From Solitalea koreensis (lineage in GTDB: Bacteria; Bacteroidota; Bacteroidia; Sphingobacteriales; Sphingobacteriaceae), in the NCBI RefSeq assembly GCF_900182575.1, contig NZ_FXSZ01000008.1:68347-132346 (forward strand): DNA of 64,000 nucleotides. Reading direction: 5' to 3'. Both the position numbers and the translations under genes were made by a program. This document shows positions 1-8,109 of this stretch, in pieces. Position 1 is the first letter of the stretch, and the number at the start of each line of letters is the position of its first letter. Under the pieces are notes generated by a model. The model saw only the letters and a program-made list of their open reading frames with translations, was not told where the DNA came from and did no database searches.

Positions 1-900
1 GTAATTGAAAACAATGGCACAAAACGAATCATTGCTCATATGCCTTCAAGTACTACGCCTAAAAATTACATGGCGAGGTTGACCGTTTACAGTGCAGGAA
101 CCTGCTTCACAATAAAAGATCAACTGTTTACGGTTAATCCAAACCCAATTGCTTCATTAGCTCCTTTTGCCCCGGTTTGCTTGAATCAAGATCAGGTAGT
201 GCTTACCGGAGGTATGGGTGTTAGCGGATTCGTAGTCGGAAAAGGTTTCTACTCCGGAGCCGGTGTGGTGGATAATATTTTCAAACCGTATATGGTAGGA
301 CCTGGTGTACAGAAAATCTATTACACCTTTACCAATGAGTATAATTGCGCCGACGTTAAATCACAAGACATTGTGGTTAATGATTTACCGGTAATTGATT
401 GCAAAGACTTTGATGTATTAATAGGCAATTCAATTAACTTAAATGTGGCATTGAAATCATCCGAAAGCAAAAGCTACACTTATCAATGGTCACCGGGGAC
501 CGGATTAAGCGATCCTACTATTGCAGATCCGACACTTACTCCAAGTGCGGATATGGATTATACCGTAACCGTAACAAATGCAGAAGGATGTATATCTCAA
601 TGTCATGTTCATGTAAATGTGTTGCCAAACATCAATCCTCCTAACGCATTTACACCAAACGGTGATGGTAAAAATGATTATTGGGAAATACCAGGCGCTG
701 AAAAATATCCAAATGCAGAAGTGTATGTATTTAACCGTTATGGAGAAAAGATATTCTATTCAAATGGATACAGCGAAAATCAAAGATGGGATGGACGTGT
801 AGATGGCAAACCGGTTCCGACCGCTACTTACTATTTCATTTTCAAACCAAATAAAGATCAGTTGAAACCATTTGCAGGAGGAGTAACAGTTATGTATTAA
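1..900 (+). CDS. T9SS type B sorting-domain surface protein (3' end only)
   Basis: The frame is open from base 1, so the gene starts before the window; 299 residues are visible. The middle looks like PKD/Ig-like beta repeats, with phrases such as YQWSPGTGLSDP and YTVTVTNAEGCIS. The last ~85 residues are the gliding-motility-type C-terminal domain: NAFTPNGDGKNDYW, then VYVFNRYGEKIF, WDGR and a terminal GGVTVMY. In this family the domain sends the protein through the type IX secretion system to the cell surface or medium. Large multi-domain adhesin-like proteins are common carriers; the real size and binding function cannot be judged here. It ends at a strong hairpin at 916-958. gldA/F/G elsewhere in the window agree with a gliding/T9SS lifestyle. 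Confidence 0.88.
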   Translation, partial: VIENNGTKRIIAHMPSSTTPKNYMARLTVYSAGTCFTIKDQLFTVNPNPIASLAPFAPVCLNQDQVVLTGGMGVSGFVVGKGFYSGAGVVDNIFKPYMVGPGVQKIYYTFTNEYNCADVKSQDIVVNDLPVIDCKDFDVLIGNSINLNVALKSSESKSYTYQWSPGTGLSDPTIADPTLTPSADMDYTVTVTNAEGCISQCHVHVNVLPNINPPNAFTPNGDGKNDYWEIPGAEKYPNAEVYVFNRYGEKIFYSNGYSENQRWDGRVDGKPVPTATYYFIFKPNKDQLKPFAGGVTVMY

Positions 901-915
901 ATTCTAATAGCTTCT

Positions 916-960
916 AAAAAAAGCGAGTGTCCCAAAAATTTTGGGACACTCGCTTTTTTA
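916..960. terminator. Bidirectional terminator
   Basis: A near-perfect hairpin has arms GCGAGTGTCCCAAAA and TTTTGGGACACTCGC, flanked by an A-run on the left and a T-run on the right. It can therefore stop transcription in both directions. It lies between the converging T9SS protein gene and the Hsp15-like gene. Confidence 0.9.
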
Positions 961-1002
961 TTTTTAAGATGAGTTATGTTATGAACTGAAGTTGATGAAA
1001 AC

Positions 1003-1392
1003 TTAATCTCCGCTATCGCGCAAATCATCAAGAGTGCGTCGGTCTTTTTTGGTAGGGCGTCCGGTACCGCGATCTCTGGTAAAAACAGGAGAAGTAAAAA
1101 CCGACATATGTCTTGGCGTTTCTGAAGGTGGTGTAAGGTCCTCATAATACAAAACAGCTGTTGGAGCATCCATTCTTTTATCTAAGAGTCCGGTTACTTT
1201 AATAATCTTTCGTTCAATTCCTTTTTGAACAGAATACACCTCTCCAACCTTTACTACGCTTGCCGGCTTTACGTTATGTCCATCTAGCTTCACTTTTCCA
1301 CCTTTACATGCATCAGCCGCCAGGCTTCTGGTTTTGAAGATTCTGATTGCCCACAAATACTTATCGATCCGTAATTTCTCTGATTCATTCAT
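1003..1392 (-). CDS. hslR: S4-domain RNA-binding protein, Hsp15 family
   Basis: 129 residues. The N-terminal half is an S4 RNA-binding domain (RIDKYLWAIRIFKTRSLA, then ACKGGKVKLDG). The tail is basic with a RDRGTGRPTKKDRR segment, as in Hsp15. Family members bind 50S subunits carrying a stalled nascent chain with tRNA and help recycle them after heat stress. The length matches the family. It is a single gene between the terminator at 916-960 and the divergent dapD. The family call is good; the ribosome-recycling role is inferred from homologues. Confidence 0.85.
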   Translation of the reverse strand: MNESEKLRIDKYLWAIRIFKTRSLAADACKGGKVKLDGHNVKPASVVKVGEVYSVQKGIERKIIKVTGLLDKRMDAPTAVLYYEDLTPPSETPRHMSVFTSPVFTRDRGTGRPTKKDRRTLDDLRDSGD

Positions 1393-1482
1393 ATTACGAA
1401 ATTAGTTAAATATTAAGATGAAACCTGCAATTTTAGCAAACACACTCTCATTCTCTAGCGTTACTCAAGAAAAATTGCGTTA

Positions 1483-1513
1483 TTTGCATTTTCTTAATTT
1501 AAGATTACCTTTT
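1483..1513 (+). promoter_or_regulatory. Bacteroidota-type promoter of dapD
   Basis: TTTG at 1483-1486, a 19-base spacer, then TACCTTTT at 1506-1513. This is one mismatch from the Bacteroidota consensus TTTG-N19-TAnnTTTG. The start site would fall near 1520, giving a leader of about 40 bases before the dapD ATG at 1559. Confidence 0.6.
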
Positions 1514-1558
1514 AATCTCCTAAATAATTAATTACATACATTCTATAAAAATCAAAAA

Positions 1559-2380
1559 ATGCCAATAACTGCTTTAAAAGAAAAAATAGAAAAAGCTTGG
1601 GAAGATCGTTCATTGCTTAATTACAGCGATTTTGTAATTGCGATTGAAGACGTTATAGAACGATTAGATAAAGGAGAATTACGCGTTGCTGAACCTATTG
1701 TAGGTCAGTGGCATGTAAATGACTGGATCAAGAAAGCTGTGATCATGTATTTCCCAACTCAAGAGATGCAAGAAATCAAAGCGGGACCATTTGTTTTTAA
1801 TGATAAGATCAAATTAAAAACAGATTTCGCCAAAACCGGTGTTCGTGTGGTACCTCATGGCCTAGCGCGTTATGGTTCTTACTTAGCCAAAGGTGTGATT
1901 ATGATGCCTTCCTATGTTAACATTGGAGCTTACGTTGACGAAGGTACCATGGTTGACACTTGGGCAACTGTTGGTTCATGCGCACAAATTGGAAAACATG
2001 TCCATTTAAGTGGTGGTGTTGGCATTGGTGGTGTATTAGAACCTGTTCAGGCGGCACCAGTGATTATTGAAGATGGCTGTTTCCTTGGTTCACGTGCAAT
2101 TGTTGTTGAAGGTGTTCGTGTAGAAAAAGAAGCTGTTTTAGGTGCAAACGTTGTTCTTACTGCTTCAACTAAAATTATTGATGTAAGCGGATTTGAACCT
2201 AAAGAGTATAAAGGAGTAGTTCCGGCCCGTTCAGTAGTAATTCCAGGTAGCTATACCAAGAAATTCAATGCTGGCGAATTTCAAGTACCTTGTGCCCTTA
2301 TCATTGGTAAGCGTAAAGAAAGTACTGACTTAAAAACTTCGTTAAACAACGCATTACGTGATTACAACGTTGCTGTTTAA
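1559..2380 (+). CDS. dapD: 2,3,4,5-tetrahydropyridine-2,6-dicarboxylate N-succinyltransferase
   Basis: 273 residues, the normal length. The enzyme transfers succinyl from succinyl-CoA to tetrahydrodipicolinate, an early step of the succinylase branch of lysine and meso-diaminopimelate synthesis in the cytoplasm. The central half is a left-handed beta-helix of hexapeptide repeats (MPSYVNIGAYVDEGTMVDTW, VGSCAQIGKHVHLSGGVGIG, DGCFLGSRAIVVEGV), typical of trimeric acyltransferases. It is a single gene with its own promoter at 1483-1513 and terminator at 2405-2447, so it seems to be expressed alone. Confidence 0.97.
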   Translation: MPITALKEKIEKAWEDRSLLNYSDFVIAIEDVIERLDKGELRVAEPIVGQWHVNDWIKKAVIMYFPTQEMQEIKAGPFVFNDKIKLKTDFAKTGVRVVPHGLARYGSYLAKGVIMMPSYVNIGAYVDEGTMVDTWATVGSCAQIGKHVHLSGGVGIGGVLEPVQAAPVIIEDGCFLGSRAIVVEGVRVEKEAVLGANVVLTASTKIIDVSGFEPKEYKGVVPARSVVIPGSYTKKFNAGEFQVPCALIIGKRKESTDLKTSLNNALRDYNVAV

Positions 2381-2404
2381 TAATTAAAGAAATTTCTTTA
2401 ATTA

Positions 2405-2447
2405 GGTATGAAGGAAGAACAGCGTTTCAGACTTCATACCTTTTTTA
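2405..2447 (+). terminator. dapD terminator
   Basis: Hairpin with arms GGTATGAAG (2405-2413) and CTTCATACC (2432-2440), followed by TTTTTT. It sits 25 bases after the dapD stop codon. Confidence 0.85.
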
Positions 2448-2482
2448 TTTTTAGTTTTGCAATAGATTTACGTTAAGGAAAT

Positions 2483-3043
2483 ATGCAGAAAGAAATCAAT
2501 AATGCATTAGAAGTTTTAAATGCAGGAGGAACTATCCTCTACCCCACCGATACAATTTGGGGAATTGGGTGCGATGCTACAAATCCGGAGGCAGTAGAAA
2601 AGGTTTTCAAGCTAAAAAATAGATCTGAAACGAAAAGCCTTATTATACTCGTATCCAATATTAATGATATTGATAAGTACGTAAAAGAAGTTCCGGTTAT
2701 TGCTTATGATTTAATAGAATACAGTGATAAACCGCTTACTATTATTTATGACGGAGCTAAAAACTTAGCTGCAAATGCAATTAATGAAGATGGCAGCATT
2801 GGCATTCGGGTTGTAAAACATCCTTTTTGCGAGCATCTTTTACGTAAATTCCGTAAACCCATCGTTTCAACTTCTGCAAATTTAAGCGGAGAACCTTCTC
2901 CTAAAAGTTTTTCCGATATCGATGAAGAAATCATTACAAGTGTTGATTATGTTGTGGATTTCGAACAGGTTAAAAAAAGCGGACAGCCGTCAAGCATCAT
3001 TAAACTTGGCGTGGGCGGACAGGTAAAAATCATTAGAAAATAA
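2483..3043 (+). CDS. L-threonylcarbamoyladenylate synthase (TsaC/YrdC family)
   Basis: 186 residues, a single YrdC domain without the extra Sua5 C-terminal domain. The N-terminal GGTILYPTDTIWGIGCDA is the family signature; KSLIILVSN and RKPIVSTSANLSGEPSP complete the substrate pocket. The enzyme makes threonylcarbamoyl-AMP from threonine, bicarbonate and ATP, the first step of t6A37 modification of ANN-decoding tRNAs. The next gene, the CCA-adding enzyme 66 bases downstream, is also a tRNA-processing enzyme, so the two may be co-transcribed. YciO-type paralogues share the fold, so the enzymatic role is likely but not proven. Confidence 0.88.
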   Translation: MQKEINNALEVLNAGGTILYPTDTIWGIGCDATNPEAVEKVFKLKNRSETKSLIILVSNINDIDKYVKEVPVIAYDLIEYSDKPLTIIYDGAKNLAANAINEDGSIGIRVVKHPFCEHLLRKFRKPIVSTSANLSGEPSPKSFSDIDEEIITSVDYVVDFEQVKKSGQPSSIIKLGVGGQVKIIRK

Positions 3044-3109
3044 TAATTAGTTGATGGTTAACGGTTAATAGCAATTTCAGGCAATTCGTAACCAACAACA
3101 GAGAATCAA

Positions 3110-4558
3110 ATGAAAGCTCATCTAACAAATCCCATATTTAAAATCATTTCTGAAGAAGCGCAAAAACTTAAGGTCGAAGCGTTTGTCATTGGAGGGTTTG
3201 TACGCGACATTTTTCTAAAGCGCAATTCAAAAGACGTGGACATTTTGGTATTAGGCAACGGCGTTGAATTTGCCACAGCAATAGCAAAAAGAGTTGGACT
3301 GGAAAAAAAGCTTGCTATCTTTAAAAACTTCGGAACGGCCATGCTGAAACTGGATGACCTGGAAGTAGAATTTGTTGGAGCTCGTAAAGAATCCTACCGC
3401 TCCCATTCCCGTAAACCCATTGTTGAAGAAGGCAATTTACAAGACGATCAAAATCGCAGGGATTTTACCATCAACGCAATGGCTATTCGTTTGAATCCTG
3501 AACGTTTTGGCGAGCTGGTTGATCCATTTAATGGTATTGACGATCTGAATCATAAAACCATACGCACGCCGTTAGAACCTGGCATTACCTATTCTGATGA
3601 TCCATTACGCATGATGCGAGCAATTCGTTTTGCCACTCAGCTTGAATTTCAAATTGAAGAAAAATCGCTCCTGGCCATAACTGAAAATAAAGAGCGCATA
3701 AAAATAGTGTCCGCTGAGCGCGTAACCGACGAGCTGAATAAAATCATCTTAGCTAGAAAACCTTCTATCGGTTTTAAACTATTGTTTGATACCGGCTTAT
3801 TGGAACTGATCTTCCCTCAAATGGTAGCCCTCTACGGTGTGGAAACCATAAACGGTCGTTCTCATAAAGATAATTTTTACCACACTTTACAAGTTCTTGA
3901 CAATATCTGTCACGATACTGATGACCTATGGCTTCGCTGGGCAGCAATTTTACATGATATTGCCAAACCGGCTACCAAACGTTTTGATCCGGAACAAGGA
4001 TGGACTTTTCATGGACACGAAGATCGAGGAGCCCGTATGGTTCCTAAAATTTTCCGTCAGCTTAAATTGCCTTTAAATGAAAAGATGAAGTTTGTGGAGA
4101 AAATGGTACAGCTTCACCTTCGTCCCATTGTACTTGCGCAAGAAATTGTTACCGATTCAGCTGTACGTCGTTTACTTTTTGATGCCGGTGAAGATATTGA
4201 ATCGTTAATGATTCTTTGTCATGCTGATGTAACCACCAAAAACGAGTACAAGATTAAGAAGTACAAAAACAACTTTGAACTGGTAAAACAGAAGCTGAAA
4301 GATGTAGAAGAACGCGACCGAATGCGCAACTGGCAGCCGCCAGTTACCGGTAACGACATTATGAAAATGTTTCATTTGCAAGCAGGAAAAGATGTTGGCA
4401 TCCTTAAAAATCTTGTTCGTGAAGCCATTTTAGAAGGTGATATCAAAAACGACCGCCAACAAGCCCTTGAATTCATCCTTGAAAAAGGAGTCACCATGGG
4501 ACTTATAGTATATGATCGTGCTCCGGAACCTGAAGAGAGTGATCAAAAACAGGTGTAA
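3110..4558 (+). CDS. cca: CCA tRNA nucleotidyltransferase with HD domain
   Basis: 482 residues. The N-terminal class II nucleotidyltransferase domain has GGFVRDIFLKRNSKDVDILV: the GG hinge plus the DxD metal pair. The RRDFTINAMA motif follows, then NTP-selecting helices (TYSDDPLRMMRAIRFA). In the C-terminal half an HD domain (LHDIAKP, and HGHEDRGA) suggests a metal-dependent phosphohydrolase. The enzyme adds or repairs the 3' CCA end of tRNAs. None of the five tRNA genes in this window encodes CCA, so it should be essential here. It follows the TsaC-like gene and ends at a bidirectional terminator. Confidence 0.93.
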   Translation: MKAHLTNPIFKIISEEAQKLKVEAFVIGGFVRDIFLKRNSKDVDILVLGNGVEFATAIAKRVGLEKKLAIFKNFGTAMLKLDDLEVEFVGARKESYRSHSRKPIVEEGNLQDDQNRRDFTINAMAIRLNPERFGELVDPFNGIDDLNHKTIRTPLEPGITYSDDPLRMMRAIRFATQLEFQIEEKSLLAITENKERIKIVSAERVTDELNKIILARKPSIGFKLLFDTGLLELIFPQMVALYGVETINGRSHKDNFYHTLQVLDNICHDTDDLWLRWAAILHDIAKPATKRFDPEQGWTFHGHEDRGARMVPKIFRQLKLPLNEKMKFVEKMVQLHLRPIVLAQEIVTDSAVRRLLFDAGEDIESLMILCHADVTTKNEYKIKKYKNNFELVKQKLKDVEERDRMRNWQPPVTGNDIMKMFHLQAGKDVGILKNLVREAILEGDIKNDRQQALEFILEKGVTMGLIVYDRAPEPEESDQKQV

Positions 4559-4599
4559 TGATTATTGATAATAATTAATGGTTACTAAAGGTTAGTTAT

Positions 4600-4636
4600 A
4601 AAAAAGGTGACAAAGGTTGATTTTGCCACCTTTTTT
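4600..4636. terminator. Bidirectional terminator between cca and creD
   Basis: Stem AAAAAAGGTG-A-CAAA paired with TTTG-C-CACCTTTTTT, with one internal mismatch. The A-run before and T-run after let it serve both converging genes. Confidence 0.75.
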
Positions 4637-4657
4637 ACTTTCTACTTATCAACCTAT

Positions 4658-6073
4658 TTAGCCCAAATTCAGTTGTTTGATGTTATACCAATCGATCTGG
4701 CGTGAAACAAGCATGATTAACGAAAGAATGACAAACAAACCAATACTACCCATTAATAAGGCATAATCTTGTAACTGCAATAAAACGAACAGAAAAACGT
4801 AAAGTCCTGAAAGAATAATACCCATTAACATCATAAGCCCCAGACTCTTTAAAATGGTATAAGAATACCAACTAATTAAAGCAATGGTTACTCCGGATGA
4901 AATCATATAAGCGAAATTGAATGGAATTTGTTCAGTAAGTGATAATAAGAGAGAATAGAATATCACCAACGCCATTCCAACCAAAATATATTGGATGGGG
5001 TGAATACGTTTTTTGTTCACTATTTCAATAAAGAAAAATGCAGTAAATGTGAGAGCGATGAACATTATGGCATATTTGGCCGAGCGGGAAACCTTTTGAT
5101 AAAAATCAACTGGCATGATAAGGTTAACCCCAAAAGTAAAATCAGTAGCTGTATTTATTTTTCTTGAGGAGTCTTCTAAAACTACATTTTTTTCACTGGC
5201 ATCTTCAAATCCATATTGATCCCCTACCCATTTCTGCGGAAAATTACGATTCAATTCAAGAACCTTCCATTCTGCATTAAATCCGTTCTCTGTTATATCT
5301 CGCTTTTCCGGAAGAAATGCCCCAGAAAAACTTGGGGAATTCCAATTAGAGTTAATTACAACCTTGGTTTCAGTACCTAAAGGCCAAAAACTGATTTTTT
5401 TACTTCCGTTTAAATCCATATCAAAATTGAAATTAAATGCGTTTACAACCATGGATTGATCAATAGCAAACGGAATAGTAACACCTGAATGGAATACTCC
5501 GCCGTTTTCAACCCCAGGATTCACTCCATAGGTTTTACCATTAATGGTTAATTTGATTACATCTTTAATTCCTCTTAAATCGCTAATACCAAGGGTTAAA
5601 AAAGCGTCTTCCCATAAAATGCTCTCCGGATTCACCTTCAAACCTTTCACATCGGGTTGCGAAAACCTACCGCCAAACTTTAACCTGGCATTATACAATA
5701 TGGCCTTGTAAATACCTCGATAACGGATGGTCGGTACAATTTTCCCACTTATTGCTAATTGCTCTGGTAAGAAATGGAGGAATGCTAGCGAAACCTCCTC
5801 TTTTCCGTCCCTGTCTTTCATTACAACACGATAAGGAACATTTAATATCAATCCAGCTACGGTTTGCTCTTTCCCCCATTTAGCATAAATGTCTTTAACG
5901 GCTTCATCACGTGTTTGAGTTCGCTCTGATATCAGGTTTTGAATCATTGCAGATGGAACTAATAACAGTAAGGACAAGAAACCGATCATAGATAGTTTGA
6001 CAATTACCGCATTCTTCTCCCAGAAGCCCAATTGCCGTGAATCATTAAAATTTTCATTGTTTGATGTTTCCAT
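4658..6073 (-). CDS. creD: CreD family inner-membrane protein
   Basis: 471 residues. One N-terminal membrane segment (LSMIGFLSLLLLVPSAMIQ) precedes SERTQTRDEAVKDIYAKWG, a CreD hallmark. A large periplasmic beta-rich domain follows (roughly residues 50-320), then five or so C-terminal membrane helices. CreD (Inner_membrane_CreD) has a poorly understood role in envelope integrity and beta-lactam or colicin response in Gammaproteobacteria. In Bacteroidota it is usually linked to a small winged-helix regulator, as here, not to the CreBC two-component system. It is the last gene of the operon. Operator copy 2 (6102-6120) lies 29 bases before its start, so it may also have regulated expression of its own. 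Confidence 0.92.
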   Translation of the reverse strand: METSNNENFNDSRQLGFWEKNAVIVKLSMIGFLSLLLLVPSAMIQNLISERTQTRDEAVKDIYAKWGKEQTVAGLILNVPYRVVMKDRDGKEEVSLAFLHFLPEQLAISGKIVPTIRYRGIYKAILYNARLKFGGRFSQPDVKGLKVNPESILWEDAFLTLGISDLRGIKDVIKLTINGKTYGVNPGVENGGVFHSGVTIPFAIDQSMVVNAFNFNFDMDLNGSKKISFWPLGTETKVVINSNWNSPSFSGAFLPEKRDITENGFNAEWKVLELNRNFPQKWVGDQYGFEDASEKNVVLEDSSRKINTATDFTFGVNLIMPVDFYQKVSRSAKYAIMFIALTFTAFFFIEIVNKKRIHPIQYILVGMALVIFYSLLLSLTEQIPFNFAYMISSGVTIALISWYSYTILKSLGLMMLMGIILSGLYVFLFVLLQLQDYALLMGSIGLFVILSLIMLVSRQIDWYNIKQLNLG

Positions 6074-6101
6074 ATTTTTGATTTAGATTTAAAATAAAAA
6101 G

Positions 6102-6120
6102 TACTTTGCATTTCAAAGTA
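6102..6120. promoter_or_regulatory. Operator copy 2, upstream of creD
   Basis: Inverted repeat TACTTTG-N5-CAAAGTA with perfect 7-base arms. The same 6-base core with the same spacer is found at 7111-7129 before the first gene of the operon. The sites frame the winged-helix regulator gene, which suggests it binds them. Binding is inferred from symmetry, repetition and location. Confidence 0.65.
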
Positions 6121-6142
6121 TACGCATAAAAAAATTAGATTT

Positions 6143-6442
6143 CTATTTATTGCTTTTCAAAAGCATTTCAAGACTGTTTAAATGATTTATAAAAGCTTGT
6201 TTTCCCAATTCAGTAGCTGTATAGGTAGTATTTGGCTTTTTGCCAATAAATTGTTTGTGCACAACAATGTATTTAAGCTCTTCTAATGCTTTAGCATGGC
6301 TTGCCAAATTACCATCAGTTACCTGTAAAAGTTCTTTTAGTGAGCTGAAATCAACGCTCTCATTAACCATCAGCACCGACATAATACCTAGCCTTGCTTT
6401 GCTCTCAAAGGCTTTATTGAATTGTTGTAGTAGTTCAATCAC
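6143..6442 (-). CDS. Winged-helix transcriptional regulator (MarR/ArsR-like)
   Basis: 99 residues, a stand-alone winged-helix DNA-binding domain. RLGIMSVLMVNESVDFSSLKELLQVTDGNL... forms helices 1-3, with LASHAKALEELKYI as the probable recognition helix and GKKPNTTYTATELGKQAF as the wing. No ligand-binding domain or metal-site cysteines are visible, so the inducing signal is unknown. It lies between an integral membrane protein gene and creD, the usual Bacteroidota arrangement. The two inverted repeats at 6102-6120 and 7111-7129 are its likely operators, which would make the operon autoregulated. Confidence 0.85.
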   Translation of the reverse strand: MIELLQQFNKAFESKARLGIMSVLMVNESVDFSSLKELLQVTDGNLASHAKALEELKYIVVHKQFIGKKPNTTYTATELGKQAFINHLNSLEMLLKSNK

Positions 6443-6475
6443 GGTTGTTAACTTTCAATGTTATGGATAGATTTT

Positions 6476-7099
6476 CTACTCGGCATCATACTTTCTGTAC
6501 ATCAATAGTCCGTACATTATATGCATAAAACCAAAGCCAAAGCACCAAAACCAAAACCCGTATCTAATCATGAACAAATTGATTAGTCCAAGAACAATCT
6601 CAACCAAGCCCAAATAACGAATATCCCCAAAGGTATACTTGCTGGCATTTACCAATGCTAATCCATAAAAAATAAGCATGACCGGCGCTAGTTGTCCATA
6701 ATTTCCTTGCAGGATTAATGAAAGTGAAAATATCCCTCCTACTCCTAAAGGGATACACAAATTGATTACCAAGCGTTGAGCTGTTTTATCAAATAAGGAT
6801 TTGCTTTGACGATTCGCTTTTCGGCTACTCAACCAAATGGCTGTTGATAATGATAAAACTAAAATCAACAATGCATCAAGAATATAAAACCGAAGTGCTT
6901 CAGGGCTATCCTGATTTGAATTAGATGTAGAAAAAACTCCCAAATTAAAATAATACCAGGCAGCAAAAGCGCCTAGTAAGCCATAAACTCCTGCAAAAAC
7001 GCCCGACAATCCGTTCAATGATATAAACTTTGAAGAGCGTTCCATAAAACATTTAATCTCGGTCAAAGATTCAAGATGTTGGTCTATATTTTTGGTCAT
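6476..7099 (-). CDS. Integral membrane protein of the creD operon, function unknown
   Basis: 207 residues from the chosen start. There are about five to six hydrophobic helices (GLSGVFAGVYGLLGAFAAWY, ILDALLILVLSLSTAIWL, LVINLCIPLGVGGIFSLSLI, VEIVLGLINLFMIRYG), with a soluble N-terminal ~25 residues. A start seven codons upstream (ATG ending at 7120) was rejected because it lies inside the operator/promoter. The ATG at 7097-7099 follows that element directly, leaving a very short leader. It is the first gene of the operon, followed by the regulator and creD. I do not recognise a named domain; it may be a sensor or partner of CreD, which is speculative. Confidence 0.75.
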   Translation of the reverse strand: MTKNIDQHLESLTEIKCFMERSSKFISLNGLSGVFAGVYGLLGAFAAWYYFNLGVFSTSNSNQDSPEALRFYILDALLILVLSLSTAIWLSSRKANRQSKSLFDKTAQRLVINLCIPLGVGGIFSLSLILQGNYGQLAPVMLIFYGLALVNASKYTFGDIRYLGLVEIVLGLINLFMIRYGFWFWCFGFGFMHIMYGLLMYRKYDAE

Positions 7100-7110
7100 G
7101 TTTTTAAAAG

Positions 7111-7129
7111 TACTTTGCATATCAAAGTT
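7111..7129. promoter_or_regulatory. Operator copy 1, upstream of the creD operon
   Basis: Inverted repeat ACTTTG-CATAT-CAAAGT (7112-7128), the same core as the site at 6102-6120. Its right arm is part of the minus-strand -7 box, so a bound protein would block RNA polymerase. Confidence 0.68.
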
Positions 7130-7153
7130 AAATATTAAAATTTCATTTGCAAG
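7123..7153 (-). promoter_or_regulatory. Promoter of the membrane protein-regulator-creD operon
   Basis: Read on the minus strand: CTTG (7150-7153), a 19-base spacer, then TAACTTTG (7123-7130). The -7 box fits TAnnTTTG exactly and the -33 box has one mismatch. It overlaps the inverted repeat at 7111-7129. Confidence 0.62.
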
Positions 7154-7303
7154 TTATTTTCGGATAAATTCATTTAAACATATTTTCGCTAGTTTTTAAC
7201 TTCAAATTTTACATTTGTAAATCAAAGGGATAGGCACTTTTTGACAATGATCTTTTAATCAGTGAATGCTGTTTCCTATTTTTGTTTAAAAAACTATATA
7301 ACA

Positions 7304-7957
7304 ATGGCTATTTATCGATTCAAAGTTTCTTTTGATGATTATGATGTTGTTCGTGAGATCGATATCAAATCGAACCAAACGTTCGAAGAGTTTCACTATG
7401 CCATTCATAAAGCAATAAATTTCAATCCGGAAAATTCTTCATCGTTTTATGTAAGTAATGATCACTGGATTAAAGGTGAAGAAATTGCCTTTCTGCCATC
7501 AGAAAGAAAAATTGAAAATGGTATAAAACTGATGAAAGACGTTAAGCTAAGTAAGTTTATCGACGATCCTCATCAGAAGTTTTATTATGTTTCAAACTTC
7601 GAAAAGCCTTTTGATTTCCATGTTCAATTGATCAAAATTTCCCTGGAAGCTGATCCTAATATTGACTATCCTGTTTGTGTACGCGCTACCGGTGACGCTC
7701 CTAAACAATTCCGTATTACTGCTCCTGCAGCTGGTACAAGTGCAATTGATAGTGTAGCAGATGAATTTGATATTGAAGAACCAGGAGAACTGGATGTTTT
7801 CGGAATTGATGTTGAAGACTTATCGGCTCACACTGAAACCTCTGAAGATGATGAGAATCCGGAAAGTGAAGAGTCGGCGGATGGTGAAGACGAGTTTGGT
7901 GATATGGGCTACGGAGATGGTGACGAAGAGTACGGTAATAATCGTGATGACTACTAA
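7304..7957 (+). CDS. Plasmid pRiA4b ORF-3-like protein (IS1096 TnpR-like fold)
   Basis: 217 residues from the ATG at 7304; a GTG 42 bases upstream also lies in frame but gives a non-conserved extension. The N-terminal MAIYRFKVSFDDYDVVREID, the FEEFHYAIHKAI segment and the KFYYVSNFEKPFDFHVQLI region match the PRiA4_ORF3 family, widespread but without a known biochemical role. The last ~70 residues are very acidic (Asp/Glu/Gly-rich, e.g. DEFGDMGYGDGDEEYG), a common tail in Bacteroidota members. A possible promoter is TATTTTTG at 7277-7284, close before the start. It stands alone before miaA, separated by a repeat element. Confidence 0.75.
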   Translation: MAIYRFKVSFDDYDVVREIDIKSNQTFEEFHYAIHKAINFNPENSSSFYVSNDHWIKGEEIAFLPSERKIENGIKLMKDVKLSKFIDDPHQKFYYVSNFEKPFDFHVQLIKISLEADPNIDYPVCVRATGDAPKQFRITAPAAGTSAIDSVADEFDIEEPGELDVFGIDVEDLSAHTETSEDDENPESEESADGEDEFGDMGYGDGDEEYGNNRDDY

Positions 7958-7971
7958 TCTTTTCTTTAATA

Positions 7972-8067
7972 AATTATGAATGTTGAATATTGAATAATAT
8001 TCAATTCTTAGATTTAAAGAAACTTTTTCATGAATTAATTCAACATTCATAATTCAACATTTAAATT
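7972..8067. repeat. AT-rich intergenic inverted-repeat element, family A copy 1
   Basis: Perfect 17-base arms (AATTATGAATGTTGAAT at 7972-7988; its reverse complement at 8038-8054) enclose ~49 bases with a smaller palindrome, ATTGAAT-AAT-ATTCAAT (7989-8005). The right side continues AATTCAACATTTAAATTT. A related element lies at 52400-52510. Confidence 0.7.
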
Positions 8068-8109
8068 TAGCCTTTCAACTCATCATTCAACACTTATAAT
8101 TAATCTTTT

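Noticed and set aside
897..1169. 90-codon minus-strand frame overlapping the Hsp15-like gene
   Set aside because: Second frame of the same strand crossing the terminator at 916-960; no recognisable domain.
7100..7120. Upstream ATG for the first gene of the creD operon
   Set aside because: It falls in the operator and -7 box, so it would lie upstream of or at the transcript start; ATG at 7097-7099 is better.
8037..8070. Possible CRISPR-like repeat units in ATTCAAC-rich DNA
   Set aside because: Only two irregular units, inverted not direct, and no spacer pattern or cas genes.
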